From CAWIUB01 sp963839175 (GTDB taxonomy: Bacteria > Actinomycetota > Actinomycetes > Mycobacteriales > Jatrophihabitantaceae): 64,000 nucleotides of DNA. The notes under the pieces were generated by a model, which saw only the letters and a list, made by a program, of their open reading frames with translations, was not told the DNA's origin and did not search any database. The position numbers and the translations under genes are program-made. The first letter of the stretch is position 1, and the number at the start of each line of letters is the position of its first letter. Below are positions 32,988 to 42,177 of this stretch, one piece after another. The stretch is taken from positions 120,827-184,826 of the forward strand of contig CAWIUB010000013.1 of the NCBI GenBank assembly GCA_963839175.1, written 5' to 3'.

Positions 32988-33668
32988 GTGGTGCTGCGGG
33001 TTGTCGTCGCCGAGGATTCGATGCTCGTCCGCGAAGGCATTCAGCTCGTCCTCGGACGGCATGCCGACCTCGATGTCGTCGCGGCGTGTGGCGATCTGCC
33101 GCAGCTGCTCAGCGCCGTGGACGCCAAGGCCCCCGACGTCGTGGTCACCGACGTGCGGATGCCGCCGACCTCTCGCGACGAGGGCATCCAGGCCGCCAAT
33201 CGGTTACGCAAGAGCCACCCGGCGGTCGGGGTCGTGGTCCTGTCGCAGTACGCCGAACCCGGCTATGCGAACGCGCTGCTGGACGGTGGCAGTGCTGGGC
33301 GCGCCTACCTGCTCAAGGAGCGCGTGAGCGAACCCGACCAGCTCGCCGACGCCGTCCGCACGGTAGCGCGAGGCGGATCGGTGATCGACTCGACAGTGGT
33401 CGACCTGCTCGTGGCTGCCTCGACGCGGGCGAAGGAATCGCCGCTGGCGTCGCTGACCAAACGCGAATTGGAGGTGCTCGACCAGGTCGCCCAGGGCAAG
33501 AGCAACGCCGCGGTCGGCCGCGCGCTGTTCCTCACCGAGCGCGCCGTCGAGAAGCACATCAACGCGCTGTTCGCCAAACTCGGCCTCGGGGCTACGCCCG
33601 ACATCAACCGACGAGTCAAGGCCGTGCTGCTGCGCCTGTCCGATCGCGGCCCGGAACCGGGGGGCTAG
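32988..33668 (+). CDS. NarL/LuxR-family response regulator
   Basis: 226 residues. Receiver domain with acidic pocket VVVAEDSM, phospho-Asp in VVVTDVRMPPTSRDEG (near residue 54) and conserved Lys in YLLKERV, then a complete LuxR HTH: LTKRELEVLDQVAQGKSNAA, VGRALFLTERAVEKHINALF. DNA-binding regulator phosphorylated by a HisKA_3 kinase; the kinase gene lies 4 kb away on the other strand. The receiver is closely similar to that of the regulator-cyclase fusion at 40.7-42.1 kb (shared MPPT..EGI.AA and VVLSQY), so the two probably arose by duplication. Confidence 0.92.
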   Translation: MVLRVVVAEDSMLVREGIQLVLGRHADLDVVAACGDLPQLLSAVDAKAPDVVVTDVRMPPTSRDEGIQAANRLRKSHPAVGVVVLSQYAEPGYANALLDGGSAGRAYLLKERVSEPDQLADAVRTVARGGSVIDSTVVDLLVAASTRAKESPLASLTKRELEVLDQVAQGKSNAAVGRALFLTERAVEKHINALFAKLGLGATPDINRRVKAVLLRLSDRGPEPGG

Positions 33669-33678
33669 CACCCCTAGG
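33661..33678. promoter_or_regulatory. GC-rich dyad before the receiver-only gene
   Basis: GGGGCTAGCACCCCTAGG overlaps the stop of the NarL-type regulator and precedes the next signalling gene by 54 bases. Its CTAGCACCCC part matches 9 of 10 bases of CCAGCACCCC, the reverse strand of the dyad at 42104-42119 in front of the cyclase and cyclic-nucleotide-binding genes. A shared operator for the local regulators is possible but not proven. Confidence 0.35.
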
Positions 33679-33731
33679 CGTGTGGGGCTCACGCCCTTGG
33701 CCCGCGCCGCACCGACGCCGAGACTGGGAGC

Positions 33732-34142
33732 GTGAGGTTTGCCATGACGCACAGCCCGGGTGTGGCGCGCTCCCACGGGTCGACATTCGAAGTCCTTATT
33801 GTCGACGACCAGGCGCCGTTCCGATCCGCGGCCCGCAGCCTCGTGGAGCTGATCGACGGCTGGCGAGTGGTCGGCGAGGTCGGCTCGGGTGAGGACGCGA
33901 TCCGGGTCGCAAAGGACACCCGTCCCAGCCTGGTGCTCATGGATATCCACCTGCCCGGCACCAGCGGGATCGAGGCGACCCGCCGGATCGTCGCGGCCGA
34001 CCCAGGTATAGCCGTCGTGCTGCTGTCGACCTACGCGGCCGACGACCTGCCCGAGGACGCGCGAACGTGCGGCGCGGCCGGCTATATCGGCAAGGCCGAC
34101 CTGACTCCGCGACTCCTGCGCGCCCTACTTCGCGATCGCTAG
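33732..34142 (+). CDS. Receiver-domain protein without output domain
   Basis: 136 residues from the GTG at 33732 (an ATG at 33744 is an alternative). A complete receiver is visible: acidic pair in VLIVDDQAPF, phospho-Asp in LVLMDIHLPGTSGIEATR and Lys in GYIGKADL. The protein ends just after the last receiver helix, so it has no DNA-binding or enzymatic output and may shuttle phosphate or act by protein contact, like a CheY. It ends convergently with the FAD oxidoreductase, the two stop codons overlapping by 3 bases within CTAG. Confidence 0.88.
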   Translation: MRFAMTHSPGVARSHGSTFEVLIVDDQAPFRSAARSLVELIDGWRVVGEVGSGEDAIRVAKDTRPSLVLMDIHLPGTSGIEATRRIVAADPGIAVVLLSTYAADDLPEDARTCGAAGYIGKADLTPRLLRALLRDR

Positions 34143-35557
34143 CGCCGCAGCGCGAGCATGGCGGCCTGCCAACCGCCCATGCCGTGCACGCCCGCGCCGG
34201 GAGGCGTGCTGGCCGAGCACAGGTAGAGGCCGGGCACCGGCGTGGCCCAGGGCCGAGTCGACAGCACCGGGCGGGCCACGAACTGGCGCAGTTCGGCCGA
34301 GCCGCCGCCGAGATCGCCGCCCACCAGGTTCGCGTCGAACGCCTCCAGCGCCTTGGGAGCCATGACGTGCCGCGCCAGCACTCGCTCGGCGAAGCCGGGG
34401 GCGAATCGCTCCAGTTGCGCCTCGATGGCGGCCGTCCGGTCGATGTCCGAACCGTTGGGCACGTGGCAATAGGCCCACAGCACGTGCTTGCCGGCAGGAG
34501 CCCGGCTCGGATCGGCCACCGTCGGCTGGACGCACAGCACGAACGGACGGGCGGATTGCCGACCTTTCGCGACTTCGTGCTCGCTGGCCGCGATCTCGTC
34601 CAGGGTGCCGCCGACGTGCACCGTGCCGGCATCGGCGACTTGTGGGTCGCGCCACGGCACCGGCGCGTCGAGCGCCCAGTCGATCTTGAACACACCCGGC
34701 CCGTACCTGAACCGGTCGAGGCGGCGGCGGTACGCGCGCGGCAGGCGGTCGCCCGCTACCTCTAGCACCTGACGGGGGGTCAGGTTCAGCACGACAACCG
34801 GCGCCGAAGGCAGCTCGCCGAGTTCAGCGACCCGGGTTCCGGTGTGGATCTCACCGCCGAGCCGGAGCAGCCGCGCCGCGAGGGCGTCGGCGAGCACCTG
34901 CGAGCCACCGCGCACCACCGGCCAGCCGACCGAGTGGGCGAGCGCGGCGAGCAGCATTCCGTACCCGGCGGTGATCGGCTGACGGAGGCTGAGCGCCGAG
35001 TGCGCGGACATCCCGGCGAGCACGGCGCGCGCGGCGTCTGTCCGGAAGGCACCTCGCGCGAGGACCGACGCCGGCAGCGCGCCACCGATCCCGTAGCGGG
35101 CCGCCGCGAACGGGGCGTGGGGGAGTCCGCGCGGAGAAAGCAGCGTGTCGACGAGCGGCTCCCCGGCCTGGGCCGTGGTCCCGATGACCGCGCGCCAAGC
35201 CCGCGCGTCGCGGCCGAAGCCGTTCGCGGTGCGTTCGACATCGCGGTGCACAAGGCCGGCGTCGGCGCCGTCGAGCGGGTGCGCCGCGGGTACCGGCGGA
35301 TGGGCCCACTCGACGCCGTCCGCTTCGGGCCGCAGCGTCCGGAACGCCTCAGATGCAAGGGCAAGCGGCAGCACCGTGGCACCGACGTCGTGCCGGAAAC
35401 CGGGCAGCGTCAGCTCCTCGGTGCGCAATGCTCCGCCCACCCGGTCGGCCGCCTCGACGAGCAGCACGCGGCGTCCATAGGTCGCGAGTGTGACCGCGGC
35501 GACCAACCCGTTGGGGCCAGCCCCCACCACCACCGCGTCGAAGCCGTCCGCGGTCAA
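34139..35557 (-). CDS. Phytoene-desaturase-like FAD oxidoreductase
   Basis: 472 residues from a TTG at 35557 that overlaps the histidine kinase stop (TTGA). N-terminal dinucleotide motif DAVVVGAGPNGLVAAVTLA followed by LLVEAADRVGGALRTEEL, and a C-terminal FAD motif GLYLCSASTPPGAGVHGMGG, as in the phytoene dehydrogenase/retinol saturase (CrtI-like) group. No carotenoid synthesis genes are near. Translational coupling to a sensor kinase is unusual for an oxidoreductase and suggests a redox or lipid role tied to the signalling island. Substrate unknown. Confidence 0.85.
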   Translation of the reverse strand: MTADGFDAVVVGAGPNGLVAAVTLATYGRRVLLVEAADRVGGALRTEELTLPGFRHDVGATVLPLALASEAFRTLRPEADGVEWAHPPVPAAHPLDGADAGLVHRDVERTANGFGRDARAWRAVIGTTAQAGEPLVDTLLSPRGLPHAPFAAARYGIGGALPASVLARGAFRTDAARAVLAGMSAHSALSLRQPITAGYGMLLAALAHSVGWPVVRGGSQVLADALAARLLRLGGEIHTGTRVAELGELPSAPVVVLNLTPRQVLEVAGDRLPRAYRRRLDRFRYGPGVFKIDWALDAPVPWRDPQVADAGTVHVGGTLDEIAASEHEVAKGRQSARPFVLCVQPTVADPSRAPAGKHVLWAYCHVPNGSDIDRTAAIEAQLERFAPGFAERVLARHVMAPKALEAFDANLVGGDLGGGSAELRQFVARPVLSTRPWATPVPGLYLCSASTPPGAGVHGMGGWQAAMLALRR

Positions 35558-37545
35558 GGGGCGACGATCTCGGGGACGCTGACCGGCCGAGCCGCGATCG
35601 TGGCGCACACCCGTGCACCATGCCCGGGCACGGAGTCGATCGAGAGCCGTCCGCCGATGGCGCCCAGCCGGTCGCGCATGTTGACGAAGCCGTGACCGGT
35701 GGCCGCGGCGGAGTCGAACCCGACGCCGTCGTCGGTGACCTCGAACCACAACGCCGACTCGTCACCACCGACCCGCACCGCGACGGCTGCGCCGCCGCCA
35801 GCGTGCTTGGCGGCGTTCTGCATCGCCTCCAGGCAGCAGAAGTACGAGGCGGTCTCGGCCTCCTCGGGGTAGCGCCCGGGCAGGGCGACTTCGACCGAGC
35901 ACGCGAGCGGCGACCGCGCCGCCGCGGTACGCAGGGCCTCACCCAGGCCGCGATCGCGCAGCAGCGGCGGGTAGATGCCGTGGGCGAGCTCGCGCAGCTC
36001 GGCGATGGTCGTCTGAACGTCCGCGCGCAGATCGTCGAGTAAGCCCGTCACGGACGAGGCTGCCTCGCCGTCGTCGACGATCTGCCGAGCTAGGCCGAGC
36101 TTCACGGCGAGCGCGACCAGGTGCTGTTGGGCTCCGTCGTGCAGGTTGCGCTCGATCGCCCGACGTGCCTCGTCGGACGCTGCCACGATGCGCAGCCGGG
36201 ACGCCTGCAGTTCGACGTTGCGCTGCTCGAGTTCGGCTAGCGACGCCTGCAGGGCGGAGTCGAGTCGGACGTTGTGCAGGGCCAGACCGAGTTGGCGAGC
36301 CAGCTCGACAAGCAGCCGCTCGTCTTCGTCGGTGAACGGTGCTGCACCGGGCCTGCGGCGCACGACGACCAGTCCGAGCAGATCCCCGAGGTGCGCCACC
36401 GGCGCGACACGCAGATCGGCGCGCGCGCCGTTCGAAATGCTGGGTGGGCCAGCTGTGTCCAGCAGATCGGGCAACCACACCGAAACCCAGCTCGGGCCGC
36501 CGATCCTCGCGCGGCCCACGACCACCCGCTCGTGTTCGCCGAGCACAAGGCGCGCCGCCGGACGGTTCGGCACGCTGACCGTGCGAGTCAGCAGACCGTC
36601 CGTGCCGACCCAGATCTCGGCGCCGCCCCCGGCCATCGTTGCTCGCAACGACTCGGCAAGCTGCAGCATCAGCTCGTCCATCGGAACGGCTCGGCTCATC
36701 CGGGCACCGAAACTCGCCACCACCTCGGTGCTTGCCCGTTCAGTTGCACCGATCCATGCACCTGCCAATCCGATGAGGCGGTGCCGCACCGGCCCGGCCA
36801 GGCCGGCGACGACCAGCGCGGCGGCCAGGCTGGCGATCAGCACGTCGCGTTCGCGGCCGTGCGGTGCGCCTTCGATGCCGACGACAATGACCAGATAGAC
36901 GGCCGCTCCGAGTGCGACGACGCCGGCGGTGGCGATCGATTCCACGAGTGCGATCGAAGCGGCCCGCGGGCTGCGCACGAGCACTGCTACTACCTGCCCG
37001 ACCGGTATGAACAGGGGTGCTGCCGCGAGCCACGCCGCCCATGGCTGGGGCGCGCCGATCATCAGGTCCAGCGTCAGGCAGACCACCACGAATGCGGCTG
37101 CCAGCACGGAGCCGGCCGCCAGCCAGCGCAGCACCCGCCGGTCGTCCGCCGTCGCCTTCGGATAGCGCGCAGCCGCGGCGACCGCACCCGTCGCCGACAC
37201 TACGACCGCGCAGACAACAAACAGCGGCCGTGCAGCGTGCGTTCCGTCAGCGAGCAACGCACCGGTCCAGGCGAGCACCGCCGCACCGAACCCGGCGGCC
37301 AGGATCCGCCGGGGCACGCTGCCCAATCGGCCGGCGGGGGTGGCCAATCCGAACAACAGCCACCCGCCGAGCACCAGCGGCGCCAGCTGGGCGTGCGCCG
37401 CTGCCGCCGCGTGTGTCGTAGCGAGCAGCCCGCACGCTGCAGCCACTCGCCGAGAGGCTGGGCCCTGCCCGACGCGCAGCACCACGACCGCCGCAATGGC
37501 CCACGCCACGGCCAGCGCGATTGATACGGCGGCGAGAGGTGTCAT
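35554..37545 (-). CDS. GAF-containing membrane histidine kinase, NarL partner type
   Basis: 663 residues. The N-terminal part (to about 270) has seven or eight hydrophobic segments, then a GAF-like domain (about 285-430), a coiled coil (LDSALQASLAELEQRNVELQ), a HisKA_3 dimerisation helix with the phosphorylated His in ERNLHDGAQQHLVALAVKLG (near residue 470), and a HATPase with NAAKHAGGG and TDDGVGFDSAAATGHGFVNM. The signal may be membrane-borne or a small ligand in the GAF domain. Likely partners are the NarL-type regulator, the receiver-only protein or the regulator-cyclase fusion nearby. Confidence 0.92.
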   Translation of the reverse strand: MTPLAAVSIALAVAWAIAAVVVLRVGQGPASRRVAAACGLLATTHAAAAAHAQLAPLVLGGWLLFGLATPAGRLGSVPRRILAAGFGAAVLAWTGALLADGTHAARPLFVVCAVVVSATGAVAAAARYPKATADDRRVLRWLAAGSVLAAAFVVVCLTLDLMIGAPQPWAAWLAAAPLFIPVGQVVAVLVRSPRAASIALVESIATAGVVALGAAVYLVIVVGIEGAPHGRERDVLIASLAAALVVAGLAGPVRHRLIGLAGAWIGATERASTEVVASFGARMSRAVPMDELMLQLAESLRATMAGGGAEIWVGTDGLLTRTVSVPNRPAARLVLGEHERVVVGRARIGGPSWVSVWLPDLLDTAGPPSISNGARADLRVAPVAHLGDLLGLVVVRRRPGAAPFTDEDERLLVELARQLGLALHNVRLDSALQASLAELEQRNVELQASRLRIVAASDEARRAIERNLHDGAQQHLVALAVKLGLARQIVDDGEAASSVTGLLDDLRADVQTTIAELRELAHGIYPPLLRDRGLGEALRTAAARSPLACSVEVALPGRYPEEAETASYFCCLEAMQNAAKHAGGGAAVAVRVGGDESALWFEVTDDGVGFDSAAATGHGFVNMRDRLGAIGGRLSIDSVPGHGARVCATIAARPVSVPEIVAP

Positions 37546-37547
37546 GG

Positions 37548-39974
37548 CTACTCGCTGCGCAGGATCTGGGCGACACGTAGCCGGGCCGCTCGACTTCCGG
37601 GCCAGGCCGCGAGAACGTTAGCGAGCAGGAGGGCAACGGGGCCGACGAGCAGCAGCGCCCACACGGCCATCGGCGGGACATACTCGATCGGTGTGTAGTT
37701 GGCGACAGCACGCCACACCGTGCGGCCGACGGCGAGCCCGAGCGGCACGCCGAAGATCAGCCCGATCACTGCGAGCACGCTGGCCTGGGTCACGACCACC
37801 CACCGGCATTGCCGCCGCGTCAACCCCAGTGCGCGCAGCACGGCCAGATCGTGAGACCGCCGCCGGACCGCCGTCGCCAGTGCGTGCCCGACCGCGCCCG
37901 CGGCAAGCACAGCCAGGAACACCCCGAGGACGATCGGCAGCACCCGCACCTCGCGTAGTGCAGCCACCTCGCCAAGCGGATCGGGTGGGCCGAACGAGAG
38001 ACTCTTCAGCGCCGGATCTCCCTTGGCGGTCTGCTTCGCGAGGATCGTGCCGGCGTCGTGCGTGCGGGCGCCGGATCGCAGTGTCACCAGCACGATGTGG
38101 AACTTGAATCCCGTGAAGATCGCGTCGTAGCCGTGTTGCGTCACCCAACCGCCGTCGGCATAGCCGTTGTGCGGTCCGGTCGGCACCAGCCCGGTCCCGG
38201 TCACGGTGTACGCGGCGGGCCCCTTGTTCCCGGTGAGCTCGACGCGCGCGCCGACATGTGTGTGCAGCGCCGCGAGGGTGCGCGGCCCGAGCACCACCTC
38301 ATCAGCCGACTCGGCCATCCGCCCGGACGTGATCACGACCGGAATCGCCTTCGGCCCCGGGGAGTAGGCCCAGAGCGAGACCGACTCGTCTCCCCCCGAT
38401 CCGGTGGCGACCGCCGTACGCGCGTCGTCGACTCCGGTGACATCGGCGTTGCCGCGCAAGCCGGTCAGGATCTTGCCGGCCGGCCCGAAGTCCTGGCCGT
38501 TGAGCCCGACGAACGCGGTGAGCTGGTACGTCTGGCCGAACCGCTCCGGGTGGCTCGCCGCATCCGAGACACCGTGCGAGAACGTGAACGCGGCGAGGAT
38601 GCCCAGGACACCCATGGCCGCGCCGACGAGTGCGGGGCGTACCGGGACGGCCGTGCGACCACGGCCCGCCTCCAGCGCGAAGCGGGCCCCGACCACGATC
38701 GGGACCGGCAGCCCGCCGCGTGCGGCCGCGACCGCAACCGTCGAGCGCCGGGCCCCGCCGCCGCGCCGAGCGGCACCGAGCGCGAGCCACGCCGCGCCCG
38801 CTGCCCCGGCGGCGACCAGGAGCGTCACAATGGCAAGTGCAGGGCCCAGCACCACCCAGTCGACCGCCATTCCGGGCGAGGGCTCCATCAGGCCCGCCGT
38901 GCCGAAGGGGAGCCAGCGCGAGGCGAGGACAGCGCCCGCGACACCGAGGGTGGCGCCCGCCAGTCCGACGATGGCCGGACCGGCGGCGGCCGCTGCGATG
39001 GCCTGGCGCGGCGTCATGCCGAGCGCGCGAAGTGTCCGCAGTTCCTCGGTGCTCGCCGCCGCGTACCGGACGATCGCCTGGCCGACGAGGAACAGGGCGG
39101 CGACGAATGCGGCGGCCGCGAACGCGACCAGGCAGCGGGACTCGAACGCGATGTGGTGCTGCAGTACGCGCTGTTGCGCGGCCAGGTTCGTGACCTCGAT
39201 GTCCGAGCGCCCGGTGACGCGTGTGATGTCGTTTCGGAGCTGCTCGATCGCTGCCTCGTCGCCGCGCAGCCGGACCAGCGCGTTGATGTAGTTCTGGTTC
39301 GGTGCCCCGGGAGGGCCGACGATGTTCTCCGGGTACTTCGCGTACAGGCCGGGCGAGGGCTGCAGCCCACCGGTGCCTCCCGGCTGGTCGACGCCGCCCC
39401 ACCTCGACGATGTCTCGCCCACGCCGACGATGTGGACGGTGACCCGCGGCCCGGTGTACGCGCCGCCCGGTCCGGATCCCTGCTGCTGGGCGATCTCCTT
39501 CGGCGTAGCCAGGATGAGCACGACGGTGTCGCCGATGCCCTTGTGGTAATGGGAGACGAACTTGCGCGTCACGACCGCTTCGTCCGCGCGGGTTGGGTCG
39601 AATATCCGTCCGGAGAAGATCACTCCCTTCTCGAAGGTGCGCAGGAACGCGTCGTCGGTATACGGGAAACCAGTTGCCTCCACCGGGACGCCCTCGGCTG
39701 ACATCGTGTAGTCGACGACGAACGTGCTGGACGCCTCGACGTAAGGCAGGGCGCGGATCGGGCCCCAGTCGAAGCCCGGCGTGTTCGCCAGGATCATCGC
39801 CGTCGCCGGCAGGGTTCGCTCGTTCAGGCGCTGCTGGACGCTCGCCCCTCTACGAGCTCCGGCCAGCGCGGCGAGGACCGTCCCGCTTGAAAGCGCGACG
39901 AGCAAGGCGAGGACGGCGAGCGAGCGCCACCTGCGGCGCAGCTCCAGCCGCAGCCAGGTCGCGACGACGGTCAT
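37548..39974 (-). CDS. FtsX/MacB-type ABC transporter permease
   Basis: 808 residues, starting MTVVATWLRLELRRRWRSLA, then one span, a large extracytoplasmic domain (about 45-270), a block of three or four spans (about 275-400), a second external domain and a last set of spans (about 690-800). Two FtsX modules in one chain, as in actinobacterial lipoprotein- or peptide-related exporters. It begins 4 bases before the ATPase stop and ends 2 bases before the kinase gene, so ATPase, permease, kinase and FAD gene form one operon. Probably a mechanotransmitter or efflux pump whose cargo is unknown. Confidence 0.88.
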   Translation of the reverse strand: MTVVATWLRLELRRRWRSLAVLALLVALSSGTVLAALAGARRGASVQQRLNERTLPATAMILANTPGFDWGPIRALPYVEASSTFVVDYTMSAEGVPVEATGFPYTDDAFLRTFEKGVIFSGRIFDPTRADEAVVTRKFVSHYHKGIGDTVVLILATPKEIAQQQGSGPGGAYTGPRVTVHIVGVGETSSRWGGVDQPGGTGGLQPSPGLYAKYPENIVGPPGAPNQNYINALVRLRGDEAAIEQLRNDITRVTGRSDIEVTNLAAQQRVLQHHIAFESRCLVAFAAAAFVAALFLVGQAIVRYAAASTEELRTLRALGMTPRQAIAAAAAGPAIVGLAGATLGVAGAVLASRWLPFGTAGLMEPSPGMAVDWVVLGPALAIVTLLVAAGAAGAAWLALGAARRGGGARRSTVAVAAARGGLPVPIVVGARFALEAGRGRTAVPVRPALVGAAMGVLGILAAFTFSHGVSDAASHPERFGQTYQLTAFVGLNGQDFGPAGKILTGLRGNADVTGVDDARTAVATGSGGDESVSLWAYSPGPKAIPVVITSGRMAESADEVVLGPRTLAALHTHVGARVELTGNKGPAAYTVTGTGLVPTGPHNGYADGGWVTQHGYDAIFTGFKFHIVLVTLRSGARTHDAGTILAKQTAKGDPALKSLSFGPPDPLGEVAALREVRVLPIVLGVFLAVLAAGAVGHALATAVRRRSHDLAVLRALGLTRRQCRWVVVTQASVLAVIGLIFGVPLGLAVGRTVWRAVANYTPIEYVPPMAVWALLLVGPVALLLANVLAAWPGSRAARLRVAQILRSE

Positions 39975-40714
39975 AGCGCCGCTTCGACCTCCCCGGCGAG
40001 CTGGCCGTCGCGAATCTGCAGCTGCCGGTCCGCCCGGGCGGCGACGTCCGGGGAGTGAGTGACCATAATGATCGTCTGGCCGCCGTCGTGCAGCCGGCGG
40101 AACAGTTCGAGCACTTCGAGCCCGCCGTCGCTGTCCAGTGCGCCGGTGGGCTCGTCGGCGAGTAGCAGCGTTGGCTCGTTCACCAGCGCTCGGGCGATGG
40201 CGAGCCGTTGCCGCTGCCCGCCGGAGAGCACGGCCGGTACCTGCGCGGTGCGGTCGCCGAGCCCGAGCAGGTCGAGCAGATCGCGCGCCCGCGACTCGGC
40301 GGCCTTGCGCCGCATGCCGCCGAGCACGGCGGGGAGCACGATGTTGTCCAGCGCGCTCACCCCGTCGAGCAGGTTGAAGAACTGGAAGACGATGCCCACG
40401 TGGTGCCGGCGGAAGCGGGCCAGCCAGTCTTCGTCGCGGCCGTCTATCCGCTGCCCGGCCACCTCGATCGTGCCATCGTCAACCTTGTCCAGCCCGGCGA
40501 TAACGTTCAGCAGGGTCGACTTCCCACAGCCCGACGGGCCCATCACCGCGACGAATTCTCCGGTTGCCACGTCGAGCTTCACCCCACGCAGCGCGCGGAC
40601 CGGGGCGAGTTCGGCGGTGAACGTCCGCCGGGCGTCGCGCACCCGGACCGCGTCCGCGGGCAAGTTCGCGGTGCGCACCTCGTAGATGCCCGGAAGAGTT
40701 TGTTCGCTCGTCAT
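39971..40714 (-). CDS. LolD/MacB-type ABC ATPase
   Basis: 247 residues from the ATG at 40714, which overlaps the stop of the regulator-cyclase gene (ATGA). The open frame extends upstream to 40819 but over coding DNA in another frame. Walker A GPSGCGKST, signature LSGGQRQRLAIARALV, Walker B LLLADEPTGALD and MVTHSPDVAARAD. It energises the FtsX-like permease encoded next. Confidence 0.92.
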   Translation of the reverse strand: MTSEQTLPGIYEVRTANLPADAVRVRDARRTFTAELAPVRALRGVKLDVATGEFVAVMGPSGCGKSTLLNVIAGLDKVDDGTIEVAGQRIDGRDEDWLARFRRHHVGIVFQFFNLLDGVSALDNIVLPAVLGGMRRKAAESRARDLLDLLGLGDRTAQVPAVLSGGQRQRLAIARALVNEPTLLLADEPTGALDSDGGLEVLELFRRLHDGGQTIIMVTHSPDVAARADRQLQIRDGQLAGEVEAAL

Positions 40715-42054
40715 CGCAGTGCCTCCGTCGCAACGAGCGCGGGCTTTGCCAGCAGATAGGCGACCACCGGCGCGGTCCGGCCTTTGACCTCGCAGGCGCC
40801 GAGCGGTTGCCAGCCGCACAGATCGCGCTCGGCGGCCTCGACCGTCGACTCGCTGACCACGGTGGTGCCTGCCGGGCGCGCGAGGTCCTGCAGCCGCTGG
40901 GTCAGGTTGACCGTATCGCCGACCAGCGTGTACTCGAGCCGTTCGGAGCTGCCGAGCAACGCGGCGGCCACCTCACCGGTCGACAGGCCGATGCCTAGTC
41001 CAAACGCGGGCAGCCCCTGCCCGGCCCAGGTGTCGTCGAGCTCGCGCTGACGAGCGTGCATGCCGACGGCTGCGCGGACCGCGCACGACGCATGGTCTGC
41101 CTGCGGATCCGGTGCTCCGAACACTGCCATCACGGCATCCCCCACGTACTGCATCACTGTTCCTCGTTCGGCAAGAATGGCAGCATTCATCGCCTGACGG
41201 TGCGCGTTCAGCTGGCCCGCCAGGATCGCGGGGTCAGAACGCTCGGCGATAGCAGAGTAACCGCGCACGTCGGACATGAGCACGGTCACGACGAGCCGTT
41301 CGGTGCGGTCGACGGCACCGCGGTCCGTCCGCAGCTTTTCCGCGAGCCCGCCGGGAAGCAGGCGCGAGAGCGTCTCGCCCTGCTCCTCGCGGTCGAGGAT
41401 CGCCGTGTGCAGCAGCCGCAGCCGATGCAGCGCATCGTCCTGCCCTGCGCTCGCTCCCCGCGCGAGCGTCAGGAACAGCGCCTCGATCGCATCGTTCACC
41501 ACCCCCGCCGGCACGTTACGGGAAGCGGCGATGGCTTTCACCGGACGGCCCTCGGCCACCTGCCGCAGCAGGTCCTCCTCATCGTCGCTCAGCACACCCT
41601 CCTGCCGCGCGGGCGAGACCAGCGCGGCCACAATCTCGGGGTCGAGCATCGAGCCGCCGGTGGCTACGTCGCGGATCGCGCGGGCCAGCCGGCCGGAGTC
41701 GGCCACCCGGTCCTTGAGCAAGTAGGCATACCCGGCCGCGCCGTCAGCGAGCAGAGACACGGCATACTCGGGGCTGTCGTACTGGCTCAGCACGACAATT
41801 CCCGTGCCTGGCAAGCGTTTTCGTACCTCCTTGGCTGCCTCGATGCCTTCGTTTTGGAAGGTCGGCGGCATCCGGATGTCGGTGACGAGCACCTGCGGAT
41901 GCAGTTGCACGGCGCGGGCGACCAGCTCGTCGTAGTCGCCCGCGACGCCCACCACCTCGACGTCGGGATCGCGGGCGAGCAGGGCCCGCACCCCTTCGCG
42001 GACGATGAGGTTGTCGTCCGCCAGCAGAACGGTGATCCGGTGCACGGCAACCAT
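40711..42054 (-). CDS. Response regulator fused to class III adenylate/guanylate cyclase
   Basis: About 447 residues from the ATG at 42054. Residues 1-125 are a receiver (VLLADDNLIVREG, phospho-Asp in VLVTDIRMPPTFQNEGI, Lys in YLLKDRV). Residues about 155-210 (SDDEEDLLRQVAEGRPVKAI and VVNDAIEALFLTL) align with a LuxR HTH but look decayed. The C-terminal 190 residues are a class III cyclase: metal Asp residues in VLMSDVRGYSAIAE and MQYVGDAVMAVFG, and the transition-state Asn and Arg in VGDTVNLTQRLQDLA. It should make cAMP or cGMP in response to phosphorylation. It leads the minus-strand operon with the ABC exporter and the kinase. Confidence 0.92.
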   Translation of the reverse strand: MVAVHRITVLLADDNLIVREGVRALLARDPDVEVVGVAGDYDELVARAVQLHPQVLVTDIRMPPTFQNEGIEAAKEVRKRLPGTGIVVLSQYDSPEYAVSLLADGAAGYAYLLKDRVADSGRLARAIRDVATGGSMLDPEIVAALVSPARQEGVLSDDEEDLLRQVAEGRPVKAIAASRNVPAGVVNDAIEALFLTLARGASAGQDDALHRLRLLHTAILDREEQGETLSRLLPGGLAEKLRTDRGAVDRTERLVVTVLMSDVRGYSAIAERSDPAILAGQLNAHRQAMNAAILAERGTVMQYVGDAVMAVFGAPDPQADHASCAVRAAVGMHARQRELDDTWAGQGLPAFGLGIGLSTGEVAAALLGSSERLEYTLVGDTVNLTQRLQDLARPAGTTVVSESTVEAAERDLCGWQPLGACEVKGRTAPVVAYLLAKPALVATEALR

Positions 42055-42103
42055 TGAGCCGGGTCCGGCCCGGCTGGGCAAGGTGGCCAGGACGAGAGTT
42101 GCC

Positions 42104-42119
42104 GGGGTGCTGGTACCCC
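42104..42119. promoter_or_regulatory. Dyad in the divergent cyclase/CNB promoter
   Basis: GGGGTGCTGGTACCCC has 5-bp inverted arms (GGGGT/ACCCC) and sits in the 123-bp gap between the divergent cyclase (start 42054) and cyclic-nucleotide-binding gene (start 42178). The similarity to the dyad at 33661-33678 makes it a candidate operator for a local NarL-type regulator. This rests on pattern only. Confidence 0.4.
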
Positions 42120-42177
42120 CCGAAGAGGCGGGTTGCCGCCCTCGTTCGGCGCCGCTCGCTTACCTACCTTGTGAGGC

